A stretch of DNA of 16,526 nt from Firm-04 sp003446315 (GCA_946530355.1 CAMNAB010000062.1:1-16526); one strand, 5' to 3'; shown: positions 8,798-15,641, counted from the stretch's first letter. The notes: generated by a model not told the origin, from the letters alone. Program-made: numbers and translations.

Positions 8798-10012
8798 ATG
8801 CGGTTTTATGAAGATTTGCCCGCAGATCTGGTTGCGGAGATCACAGAGCATCAGCGCAGAGGGTGGGTCTCCCCTTTTGCCTGTCAGAACAGCGATGTCA
8901 TACGCCGGCTGAACAGACCCACCGATGAACCGAAAATCTACCGGCAGCCGTTTTCCAAGGATGCCGACAAGATCCTGAACAGCGCGTTTTATAACCGCTA
9001 TGCCGATAAAACGCAGGTGTTCTCCTTTTTCCGGAATGATGATCTTTCGCGGCGGGCGCTGCATGTGCAGCTTGTCTCGCGCATTGCAAGGAATATCGGT
9101 TCTGTGCTGGGACTCAATGCCGATCTGATCGAAGCAATTGCGATCGGGCATGATATGGGTCATACCCCCTTCGGACATGCCGGCGAACATGCTCTGCATC
9201 AGCTTTATCACGCAGAAACCGGCAGATGCTTCCGGCACAATCTGCACAGTGTCCGTGTGCTGGATACGATCATCCCCTATAACATTTCCCTGCAAACGCT
9301 GGACGGCATCGTGTGTCATAACGGCGAGCTGCCGATGGCGGAATATTATCCGCAGCCAATGACATCCTTTGCAGATTTTGATGCACGGATGCAGGCATGT
9401 ATTCTGGATGAAGACGGCGATAAAAAGCTGGTTCCGGGCACATTGGAAGGCTGTCTGGTGCGCATCTGCGATATGCTGGCATATCTCGGCAAAGACCGTC
9501 AGGATGCCGTGCGTGCCCATCTGATCCCGGATGAAAATATTTTTTCGCAAACGATCGTCGGGAAAACGAATGCGGAAATGATCAACAATCTGGAAGTCAA
9601 TCTGATCGCCAACAGCTACGGAAAGCCGTATCTGAAATTTGATGCAGCGCATTTTTCCGCCATGAAACAGCTCAAGCAGGAAAATTATGAGCGCATTTAT
9701 CTGCGGGAAGCCGTACAGAAACAGGTGCGGGAAAGCGTTGTCCCGATGATGGAACAGATGTACCGGCAGATCTATGCAGATGCCGTTTCCCGCAGCAAAA
9801 CATCGTGTCTGTATCAGCATCATATTGCAGCGGTGCTCGAAAAGCAGCGGTGGTATCCCACAGAGCATTCTTATGCTGACAGCGACCCGCATGATCTGAC
9901 GATGGATTTCATCGCCGCAATGACCGATGATTACTTCGTGGATTATTACAATTATCTCTTTCCGCACAGCAAATACCGCATTTCTTATATCGGATATTTT
10001 GACGAAATGTGA
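8798..10012 (+). CDS. dGTPase-like HD-domain phosphohydrolase
   Basis: A 404-residue HD-superfamily protein related to deoxyguanosinetriphosphate triphosphohydrolases, which convert dNTPs to a deoxynucleoside plus tripolyphosphate. Metal ligands are visible: His89 in RALHVQL, His118-Asp119 in AIGHDMGHTPFGHAGE, and Asp225 in VRICDML. HNLHS at about 147-151 matches a family histidine. Early residues (SDVIRRLNRPTD, FSKDADKILNS) are also typical. Specificity for dGTP versus other dNTPs cannot be read from sequence. The open frame reaches back to 8657 inside dnaE, but ATG 8798 has AGAGG at 8788-8792 overlapping the dnaE stop, so translation is probably coupled. It is the last gene of the long operon. 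Confidence 0.88.
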   Translation: MRFYEDLPADLVAEITEHQRRGWVSPFACQNSDVIRRLNRPTDEPKIYRQPFSKDADKILNSAFYNRYADKTQVFSFFRNDDLSRRALHVQLVSRIARNIGSVLGLNADLIEAIAIGHDMGHTPFGHAGEHALHQLYHAETGRCFRHNLHSVRVLDTIIPYNISLQTLDGIVCHNGELPMAEYYPQPMTSFADFDARMQACILDEDGDKKLVPGTLEGCLVRICDMLAYLGKDRQDAVRAHLIPDENIFSQTIVGKTNAEMINNLEVNLIANSYGKPYLKFDAAHFSAMKQLKQENYERIYLREAVQKQVRESVVPMMEQMYRQIYADAVSRSKTSCLYQHHIAAVLEKQRWYPTEHSYADSDPHDLTMDFIAAMTDDYFVDYYNYLFPHSKYRISYIGYFDEM

Positions 10013-10019
10013 AAAATCC

Positions 10020-10059
10020 TGCGTTTTGAACGAAAACCGCATGCGCTGCCGCATTTTTT
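10020..10059 (+). terminator. Probable weak terminator of the radC-dGTPase operon
   Basis: ATGCG (10041-10045) pairs with CGCAT (10050-10054) around a CTGC loop and runs into six T (10054-10059). The stem has only five pairs, so termination may be partial. An earlier hairpin, TGCGTTTT (10020-10027) with AAAA (10033-10036) and CGCA (10038-10041), shares base 10041 with it, so the two helices compete at one pair. It lies 28 bases after the dGTPase stop and before the next promoter. Confidence 0.5.
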
Positions 10060-10090
10060 GGGGAATTAAAGAAATCTTATGATTTTTGAC

Positions 10091-10119
10091 TTGCATTCTG
10101 TCTGCGCACATGCTATAAT
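10091..10119 (+). promoter_or_regulatory. Extended -10 promoter for the glycosyltransferase gene
   Basis: TTGCAT (10091-10096), a 17-base spacer and a perfect TATAAT (10114-10119) preceded by TG at 10111-10112. A TTGACT at 10086-10091 overlaps the -35 position but would give a 22-base spacer. A second TATAAT overlaps at 10119-10124. Transcription should begin near 10126, which rules out the in-frame GTG at 10125 as start codon and supports the ATG at 10170. Confidence 0.75.
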
Positions 10120-10169
10120 ATAATGTGGTAAATTTCCAGTTTGAGAACACGAAGGAAGGACAGGAATTC

Positions 10170-11261
10170 ATGTCAGATTATCAAAAAATATTGGTTGTCA
10201 TTCCGTCGCTGGATCCGGATGACCGGTTGATCGAGGTCATCAAAGGCGTACAGGAAAAAGGCTTCACAGATATTCTCCTTGTGGATGACGGTTCGGCAGA
10301 CGAGAACCAGCATTTCTTCGAGGAAGGCAAAGCACTCGGCTGCGAACTGCTGCATCACGGGGTCAACAAAGGCAAGGGCAGAGCTTTGAAAACAGCGTTT
10401 GACTGGTTTTTGAAGAACCGTCCGGATTCCGCCGGCGTTGTCACGATCGACGGCGACAATCAGCATCATCCGGAAGATATCGCTGCATGCGTGGATGTGA
10501 TGTTTCAGCAGCAGAAGGATGCGCTGATTTTGGGCGTGCGCGATTTCGATGAACCGAATGTGCCCCCGAAAAGCCGCTTCGGCAATAAGTGTACATCTAT
10601 GGTATTCCGGCTGTTCTGCGGACTGAACGTCAGCGATACACAAACCGGACTGCGCGTATTCCCGCGGGGCATCATCCCCAAAATGCTGGAAATCTCCGGC
10701 GAACGCTTTGAATATGAGACAAATATGCTGCTGGTGTGCAAACAGGCAGATATCCCGCTGGTGGAACAGACCATCCGCACGATCTATATTGATTCCAATG
10801 CCACTACCCATTTCCATCCGATCAAGGATTCGCTCCGTGTTTACGGCATTATCATCAAGTTTTTCCTGAGTTCTCTGCTCAGTTTCCTGCTGGATTACGG
10901 CTTGTTCAATGTGTTTTATGCCATCTTCCAAAAGGGCATCATGGCAAATCACAAACTGTTCTTTGCAACAACGCTTGCCCGTATTCTGAGCTCGCTGTTC
11001 AATTTTACGGTCAACCGCAAAGCCGTGTTCCGCAGTGACGCACCGCTTTCCACAACCATAGGGCGTTATTACATTCTCTGGGGCTTCCAGCTTCTCGCAT
11101 CCTTCGGATTGGTCAAGCTGCTCTCCGGCGTTTTCGGCTCCGGCTCCGGCATTGTGGCAGTGCTCAAACTGATCGTGGATCTGTGTCTGTATTTCATCAG
11201 CTTCCGTGTACAGCAGGCATGGGTCTTCAAACCGGAAAAGAAAGAACCCGCTGCATCCTGA
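10170..11261 (+). CDS. Glycosyltransferase family 2 fused to GtrA membrane domain
   Basis: A 363-residue two-domain membrane protein. Residues about 5-215 form a family 2 glycosyltransferase with LLVDDGS at 36-42 and the nucleotide-sugar/metal-binding DGDNQH at 94-99. DTQTGLRVFP at 156-165 and FEYETNMLL at 180-188 are typical of polyprenyl-phosphate sugar transferases. Residues about 225-355 form a GtrA-type domain with four membrane segments (near 226-250, 262-282, 301-319, 327-348) and the signature FNFTVNRKAVF at 277-287. Known relatives move a sugar onto a lipid carrier or help flip it for cell-wall polymer decoration; the sugar is unknown. It is a single-gene unit with its own promoter and terminator. 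The start is supported by GAAGGAAGGACAGG upstream. Confidence 0.9.
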   Translation: MSDYQKILVVIPSLDPDDRLIEVIKGVQEKGFTDILLVDDGSADENQHFFEEGKALGCELLHHGVNKGKGRALKTAFDWFLKNRPDSAGVVTIDGDNQHHPEDIAACVDVMFQQQKDALILGVRDFDEPNVPPKSRFGNKCTSMVFRLFCGLNVSDTQTGLRVFPRGIIPKMLEISGERFEYETNMLLVCKQADIPLVEQTIRTIYIDSNATTHFHPIKDSLRVYGIIIKFFLSSLLSFLLDYGLFNVFYAIFQKGIMANHKLFFATTLARILSSLFNFTVNRKAVFRSDAPLSTTIGRYYILWGFQLLASFGLVKLLSGVFGSGSGIVAVLKLIVDLCLYFISFRVQQAWVFKPEKKEPAAS

Positions 11262-11273
11262 TAAAAAAAAGAA

Positions 11274-11291
11274 AGCGGGCAAATGCCCGCT
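11274..11291 (-). terminator. Hairpin with T-tract on the minus strand
   Basis: AGCGGGC (11274-11280) pairs perfectly with GCCCGCT (11285-11291) around a four-base loop. On the plus strand no T-run follows, but the 5' flank is A-rich (11261-11273). Read on the minus strand the hairpin is therefore followed by TTTC and eight T. It may stop antisense transcription entering the glycosyltransferase gene, or simply add structure ahead of the next terminator. Confidence 0.55.
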
Positions 11292-11294
11292 GCG

Positions 11295-11324
11295 CCCCAT
11301 AGCTGTACGCTGTGGGGTTTTTTT
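11295..11324 (+). terminator. Rho-independent terminator of the glycosyltransferase gene
   Basis: CCCCATAGC (11295-11303) pairs with GCTGTGGGG (11109-equivalent arm at 11309-11317) over nine pairs including one G-T, with a five-base loop, followed by seven T (11318-11324). This is a strong intrinsic terminator 33 bases after the stop codon, directly behind the hairpin at 11274-11291. Confidence 0.85.
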
Positions 11325-11459
11325 ATATCAAATCAGTGTGTGTTAGGAGAACACAATGTCGATCTGACAGTTCCTATTATAGCAAACCAGATGTGCAAAA
11401 ATTGTCAAACTAAGGCTGCCGGCTGAAATTTTTTTTGCATTCGGCATCACATATCTGCG
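11325..11459 (+). other. Non-coding stretch before the symporter, with a possible minimal ORF
   Basis: No gene of ordinary size fits here. A 6-bp hairpin, TGTGTT (11339-11344) with AACACA (11350-11355), exposes AGGAG in its loop. It is followed at once by ATG TCG ATC TGA (11356-11367), a three-codon reading frame with correct ribosome-site spacing. TTGTCA (11402-11407) behind an A-rich patch is the best -35 candidate for the symporter, but only a poor -10 (TGAAAT, 11424-11429) follows. T8 occurs at 11429-11436. I recognised no T-box, glycine or other named riboswitch. Confidence 0.4.
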
Positions 11460-11497
11460 CCCCTGCTGTGCATATGCTTGCAGCAGGGGGTTTTTTT
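11460..11497 (+). promoter_or_regulatory. Terminator-like hairpin touching the symporter start codon
   Basis: CCCCTGCTG (11460-11468) pairs perfectly with CAGCAGGGG (11481-11489) around a 12-base loop. Seven T (11491-11497) follow and run straight into the ATG at 11498. The only plausible ribosome binding site, AGGGGG (11485-11490), lies in the 3' arm. The helix could end transcription before the gene or hide the ribosome site. Either way it is placed to control symporter expression; that role is inferred from position and shape. Confidence 0.65.
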
Positions 11498-12805
11498 ATG
11501 ATTTTGCTGACAAAATGGAATGATCTGCTCTGGCAGTGGCTGCTGCCGGTTCTGCTGACGGCAGCGGCTGTACTGTGCGGGATCCGGCAAAAAGGCAAAC
11601 CGGTCATCGGATTGATGCGGATGCTGCGGGAACTGTTCGGCGGCTTGTTTACCAGCCGGACAGATGCAAACCAGCGGGGCATCTTTGCAAATGCACTTGC
11701 AGCCGCCATGGGAACGGGCAATCTCATCGGGACAGCACTTGCACTGATCCACGGCGGCGCAGGCGCAATCTTCTGGATGTGGATTTCTGCACTGCTGGGC
11801 ATGTTCCTCGTTTATGCAGAGAATGTGCTCGGCATCCGGTTCCGGCGCGTACATCCGGACGGCACGATCACCGGCGGTGCACTGGCTTATCTGCGATACG
11901 GCACCGGCGCAAAGCTGCTGACAGCTTTTTTCGCATTTTGCTGTATCTTTGCGGCGCTCGGCATGGGGAATATGGCACAGAGCAGCACCATCGCGCAAAG
12001 CGCCGCTTATTTTCATATGCCGCATGCAGGCAGCGGGATGCTCATTGCATTGCTGCTGTTTGTGATTCTCCGGCGCAGCCCCGCACATGCAAAAGCCTTT
12101 GCAGCCCGTCTGATGCCGCTGCTTTGCGGCATGTATCTGATCGGATGCGGCTATCTGATTCTGCGAAACAGAAATGCGCTGCCGCATGCATGTATGGAGA
12201 TCCTGCGGGGTGCCTTCGGATTACAGGCAGCCGGCTGCGGATGCACGGCGGGGATTCTGCTGCAAAGCCTCAGCATCGGATTGCGGCGCGGTATTTTTTC
12301 AAATGAAGCAGGACTCGGCAGCTCTGCGCTGCTGCATATGGATGCGGATTCCGATGATCCGGTTTTGCAGGGAAAATGGGCAGCGGCAGAGGTCTTTCTG
12401 GATACGGTCATCTGCTGTACTGCAACGGCACTCGTCATTTTGACTGCGCCTGCGTGTCAGCCCGCAGCCTTCACAGACGCTTCTGCATTGCTGCTGCATG
12501 CCTTCTCAGCGGGTCTGGGGGATGCGGCATCTGTTTTCCTGTCCGTCAGCATGATGCTGTTTGCGTTTGCGACCATGATCGGATGGTATCCCTGCGGCGC
12601 GGCATGTGCCGGATATCTGTTCGGGAAAAACGCATGTACTGTATATTTTGCCGCATATGTCCTGCTGGCATTCGCCGGCGCACTCGGCTCCCCTGCATGG
12701 ATCTGGGCGTTCTGCGATTGCTGCAACGGCATGATGGCGCTGCCGAATTTGTATGGTTTGATGATTTTGTCAAAAAAATCAAATTCAGGCAGGTTCACAT
12801 CTTGA
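11498..12805 (+). CDS. Sodium:alanine/glycine symporter, AGCS family
   Basis: A 435-residue integral membrane protein of the alanine or glycine:cation symporter family, which imports small neutral amino acids with sodium. Family signatures are visible: GTGNLIGTALALIHGGAGAI at about 72-91 with FWMW next to it, and GIFSNEAGLGSSALLH at about 265-280. The conserved DDPVLQGKWAAAEVFLDT region follows at about 286-303. Around ten hydrophobic segments can be seen. It is somewhat short for the family and cysteine-rich (about 17 Cys, including CGC, CC and CDCC). An in-frame TTG at 11435 and ATG at 11474 lie in or before the hairpin without ribosome sites, so ATG 11498, giving MILLTKWNDLLWQWLLP, is preferred. 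Alanine versus glycine preference cannot be told. Confidence 0.88.
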   Translation: MILLTKWNDLLWQWLLPVLLTAAAVLCGIRQKGKPVIGLMRMLRELFGGLFTSRTDANQRGIFANALAAAMGTGNLIGTALALIHGGAGAIFWMWISALLGMFLVYAENVLGIRFRRVHPDGTITGGALAYLRYGTGAKLLTAFFAFCCIFAALGMGNMAQSSTIAQSAAYFHMPHAGSGMLIALLLFVILRRSPAHAKAFAARLMPLLCGMYLIGCGYLILRNRNALPHACMEILRGAFGLQAAGCGCTAGILLQSLSIGLRRGIFSNEAGLGSSALLHMDADSDDPVLQGKWAAAEVFLDTVICCTATALVILTAPACQPAAFTDASALLLHAFSAGLGDAASVFLSVSMMLFAFATMIGWYPCGAACAGYLFGKNACTVYFAAYVLLAFAGALGSPAWIWAFCDCCNGMMALPNLYGLMILSKKSNSGRFTS

Positions 12806-12830
12806 CTTTTTAGCAGAAATATGATATAGT
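12802..12830 (+). promoter_or_regulatory. Promoter for the flavoprotein operon, overlapping the symporter stop
   Basis: TTGACT (12802-12807), a 17-base spacer and TATAGT (12825-12830) with an upstream TG at 12822-12823. The -35 box contains the symporter stop codon TGA (12803-12805). Transcription should start near 12837. Confidence 0.78.
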
Positions 12831-12968
12831 TAAGGAAAGAAGTTTCTAAATAACAATTATTTGCACAATCAACAATATTTTCTCTTGTTGAAAATGAAAA
12901 ATATGAAAAGAATATGACCGTTTCTGCGATCGCTGTTGATGCGGTCTGCAAAGAACAGGAGCACAGAT
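12831..12968 (+). other. AT-rich leader of the flavoprotein gene
   Basis: About 130 bases of untranslated leader are expected. It holds a perfect AT inverted repeat AAATAA-CAA-TTATTT (12848-12862) just past the transcription start. It also holds a hairpin CAACAA (12870-12875) with TTGTTG (12885-12890) and a GCGATCGC palindrome near 12928-12935. These could be operator or RNA structure; none matches a class I can name. Confidence 0.4.
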
Positions 12969-14345
12969 ATGTTTGATTTTGATATTTTAATTGTCGGAGC
13001 CGGGCCGGGCGGCATTTTCTCCGCATATGAACTGTGCAAAGCGAACAAAGGACTCCGGATCGCCATATTTGAGACCGGAAATCCGCTGGATCAGCGCAAA
13101 TGCCCGATCGACGGCAAAAAAGTGAAAAGCTGCATCCAATGCAAGACCTGCGCCATCATGAACGGCTTCGGCGGAGCAGGCGCATTCTCAGACGGAAAAT
13201 ACAATATCACCAATCAGTTCGGCGGCACATTATATGCATATATCGGCAAGCAGGAAGCGCTCTCGCTCATGCGATATGTGGATGAGATCAATCTCGCATA
13301 CGGCGGCGAAGGCACAAAGCTCTATTCCACCGCCAATACCGCGATCAAAAAGAAATGCTTTGAAAATGACCTGCATTTGCTGGATGCGCAGGTGCGCCAT
13401 CTGGGAACGGATAAGAACTATATCGTGCTGCAAAATCTCTATGAATTGCTGCAAAAACAGGTGACATTCTTCTTCCGGACAGAGATCGAACGAGTGGAAC
13501 GTCTGCCGGAAGGCTATGCGGTCATCGCCGGAGAGCAGCGGTTTACCGGCAAAAAATGCATCATTTCCGTCGGAAGAAGCGGCAGCAAATGGATGCAATC
13601 GGTCTGCGCATCGCTCGATATTCCGACAAAATCAAACCGTGTCGATATCGGCGTGCGTGTGGAATTGCCGGCTGCGGTCTTCTCCCACCTGACCGATGAG
13701 CTCTATGAAAGCAAGATCGTCTATCGCACCAAGCAGTTTGAAGATCTGGTGCGGACATTCTGCATGAATCCGCACGGCGTTGTGGTCAATGAGAACACAA
13801 ACGGCATCGTGACAGTGAACGGGCACAGCTATGAAGACCCCGCGCTGCACACGGATAATACCAATTTTGCATTGCTGGTGAGCAAGCACTTTTCCGAGCC
13901 GTTTCAGGACAGCAACGGCTACGGCGAAAGCGTGGCGCGGCTTTCCAATATGTTGGGCGGGGGCGTGATCGTGCAGCGCTTCGGCGACCTGATCCGCGGC
14001 AGACGCAGCAATGCACAGCGCATCGCAGAGAGCTTTGTCGTCCCGACCCTTGCAGCCCAGCCCGGTGATCTGAGCCTTGTCATTCCGAAGCGCATTCTCG
14101 ACGGCATCATCGAAATGATCTATGCGCTCGATAAGATCGCACCGGGAACGGCAAATGACGATACGCTGCTTTACGGCGTTGAGGTCAAATTTTACAACAT
14201 GGAAGTCGGGATCGACAGCAATCTGGAGACAAAATACGCCGGTTTATATGTCATCGGTGATTGCTCCGGCGTGACCCATTCGCTTTCCCATGCATCCGCA
14301 TCGGGCGTACATGTCGCAAGACACATCTTGCAGCAGGAAGTTTAA
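12969..14345 (+). CDS. FAD-dependent dehydrogenase, COG2509-like
   Basis: A 458-residue flavoprotein. The FAD-binding Rossmann motif is ILIVGAGPGG at about 6-15, with the acidic end of the second strand in IFETG. A family-type GFGGAGAFSDGKYN lies at 66-79. Near the C-terminus, YVIGDCSGVTHSLSHASASG holds the GD that contacts FAD. A cysteine cluster, Cys45-x9-Cys55-x2-Cys58-x2-Cys61, sits between the nucleotide fold and the GFGGAG motif and might bind an iron-sulfur cluster or zinc, or act in redox. The substrate is unknown; the family is annotated only as FAD-dependent dehydrogenase or oxidoreductase. ATG 12969 has AGGAG 7 bases upstream. It leads an operon with the next two genes. Confidence 0.85.
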   Translation: MFDFDILIVGAGPGGIFSAYELCKANKGLRIAIFETGNPLDQRKCPIDGKKVKSCIQCKTCAIMNGFGGAGAFSDGKYNITNQFGGTLYAYIGKQEALSLMRYVDEINLAYGGEGTKLYSTANTAIKKKCFENDLHLLDAQVRHLGTDKNYIVLQNLYELLQKQVTFFFRTEIERVERLPEGYAVIAGEQRFTGKKCIISVGRSGSKWMQSVCASLDIPTKSNRVDIGVRVELPAAVFSHLTDELYESKIVYRTKQFEDLVRTFCMNPHGVVVNENTNGIVTVNGHSYEDPALHTDNTNFALLVSKHFSEPFQDSNGYGESVARLSNMLGGGVIVQRFGDLIRGRRSNAQRIAESFVVPTLAAQPGDLSLVIPKRILDGIIEMIYALDKIAPGTANDDTLLYGVEVKFYNMEVGIDSNLETKYAGLYVIGDCSGVTHSLSHASASGVHVARHILQQEV

Positions 14346-14357
14346 GGAGGACTCAAT

Positions 14358-14834
14358 ATGAAAAAAATCGGAATGCAAATGAACATTTGCCTCAGCATCA
14401 CACTGAGCTTTGTGCTCACACTCATCGGCGTTCTGCGCCATTTCACGATTATCGGCTTTCTTCTGAGCTTCATCCTCAGCCTGATTATCAGCTTTGCGAT
14501 CGGATGTCTGCTGCCGATGCCGCGCATCCGGACAGCGGTGTGTAAAAAAGCAAATGCAGCGGAGCACAGCAAAAAAGGCAATCTCGTATGCAGTCTTGTC
14601 TCCGATCTGATCTACACCATTCCGATCACGATCTGCAATGTATTTCTGGGTTACCGGCAGGCTGCAAGCCACGGCGCAGACGTTTCATTCCTTCGCATGC
14701 TGATCCCCTCTCTGCTGATCAGTCTGGTCGTTGCATTTGTGCTGCTTTATTTTGCAACACCGTTTTTCCTCAACCGCATTATTGCGAAAAACGGATTGCC
14801 GCCGATCCAGACAAACCGTCCGTCCGGGGAATAA
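14358..14834 (+). CDS. Four-helix membrane protein of unknown function
   Basis: A 158-residue membrane protein I do not recognise. Hydrophobic segments lie near 9-26, 28-52, 77-97 and 111-136, with a basic cytosolic-looking loop at about 56-74 (RIRTAVCKKANAAEHSKK). The first and second pairs of helices look alike, each made of a Cys/Ser-rich helix, a short loop and a Leu/Ile-rich helix ending in an aromatic/Pro plus Arg-Ile stretch, suggesting an internal duplication. The duplicated two-helix layout recalls small DUF2798-type proteins, but I am not sure. ATG 14358 has a near-perfect TAAGGAGG site 12 bases after the flavoprotein gene, so co-expression is likely. Confidence 0.75.
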   Translation: MKKIGMQMNICLSITLSFVLTLIGVLRHFTIIGFLLSFILSLIISFAIGCLLPMPRIRTAVCKKANAAEHSKKGNLVCSLVSDLIYTIPITICNVFLGYRQAASHGADVSFLRMLIPSLLISLVVAFVLLYFATPFFLNRIIAKNGLPPIQTNRPSGE

Positions 14835-14888
14835 CGAAGCACATCCCATTTTGAAACGCAGTACAATATCATCATAACGGAGCAACCA

Positions 14889-15641
14889 ATGAAAAATGAT
14901 TTTTTAAGGAAACGATTGCTGGATCTCGCTGCACAAAGCGATCGCACAGGCAGATTCACATTCACGGATTTTCTGAATGAAGCAGAGCTTGCAGAATTCT
15001 ATGCCATTCGGTCAGAACTGCCCGCCTGCGGCTTCACAATATCCGGCGGCTATGAGGATGCAGAGCGCGTCATGATCCGGTTCGGCAGTGAGGAACAGCT
15101 CGGTTATCTCGAACCGTTTCCGATCCGCGTGCTGCATATTGCACCGCTTCAGGAGAAATTCGGTGAGCAGCTTTCCCATCGGGATATTCTCGGCTCTGTG
15201 ATGCATCTGGGCATTGAGCGCAGTGCAGTCGGCGATATTCTGATTGACGGAAAAAGCGCGTATCTGCTTTGCAGCGCCGATCTTTCCGATTACATTTGCA
15301 GCGCACTGGAGCGCGTAAAGCATACTTCGGTTCGTTGTCAGATCACGGATGATCTGCCGGAACTTGTCGGTACACACACCGAAACGCAGAGCATCCAGAT
15401 CGCCTCTGAACGTCTGGATGCCGTGATCGCAAAGGTGCACCGCATATCCCGCGGAAGCTGCACCGAATTGCTGCACACAGGTCATGTTTTTATCAACGGT
15501 GCGGCAGTGGAAAACGGCAGCCGACTGCTCAAAGAGGGTGAAAAAGTCAGCGTGCGCGGGAAAGGCAAATTCCGTTATCTCGGCATAACAGGGAAGACAA
15601 AAAAAGGAAATCTGATCGCGGCAGTTGATGTGTTTGTCTGA
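14889..15641 (+). CDS. ylmH: S4-domain RNA-binding protein YlmH
   Basis: A 250-residue YlmH-family protein. The N-terminal region ends with the characteristic LSHRDILGSVMHLGIERSA (95-113) followed by VGDILI. The C-terminal S4 RNA-binding domain spans about 172-233, with ERLDAVIAKV, SRGSCTELLHTGHVFING and the final GEKVSVRGKGKF strand. S4 domains bind structured RNA. YlmH has been linked to the large ribosomal subunit and rescue of stalled peptidyl-tRNA in Bacillus. The gene usually sits with sepF, ylmG and divIVA near the division cluster; here it follows a membrane protein and a flavoprotein. Start ATG 14889 has GGAG 9 bases upstream. The 54-base gap before it shows no good promoter. Confidence 0.93.
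   Translation: MKNDFLRKRLLDLAAQSDRTGRFTFTDFLNEAELAEFYAIRSELPACGFTISGGYEDAERVMIRFGSEEQLGYLEPFPIRVLHIAPLQEKFGEQLSHRDILGSVMHLGIERSAVGDILIDGKSAYLLCSADLSDYICSALERVKHTSVRCQITDDLPELVGTHTETQSIQIASERLDAVIAKVHRISRGSCTELLHTGHVFINGAAVENGSRLLKEGEKVSVRGKGKFRYLGITGKTKKGNLIAAVDVFV

Noticed and set aside
8654..10171. A 505-codon open frame on the minus strand over the dGTPase-like gene
   Set aside because: Antisense to a well-supported HD hydrolase; the product shows no domain and no ribosome site was seen.
10173..11300. A 375-codon open frame on the minus strand over the glycosyltransferase gene
   Set aside because: Shadow of a clear GT2-GtrA gene. The minus-strand hairpin at 11274-11291 would also cut such a transcript near its start.
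11325..11497. T-box or glycine riboswitch ahead of the symporter
   Set aside because: The conserved T-box core (AGGGTGGNACCGCG-like) and the glycine aptamer core were not found. Only the terminal hairpin and the small hairpin at 11339-11355 are clear.
12894..12917. Seven-codon upstream frame (MKNMKRI) in the flavoprotein leader
   Set aside because: No ribosome binding site precedes it and the AT-rich sequence makes short frames likely by chance.
14835..14888. Separate promoter for ylmH (TACAAT at 14862-14867)
   Set aside because: No -35 box at a workable distance; the only TTGAAA is five bases away, so read-through from the flavoprotein promoter is more likely.
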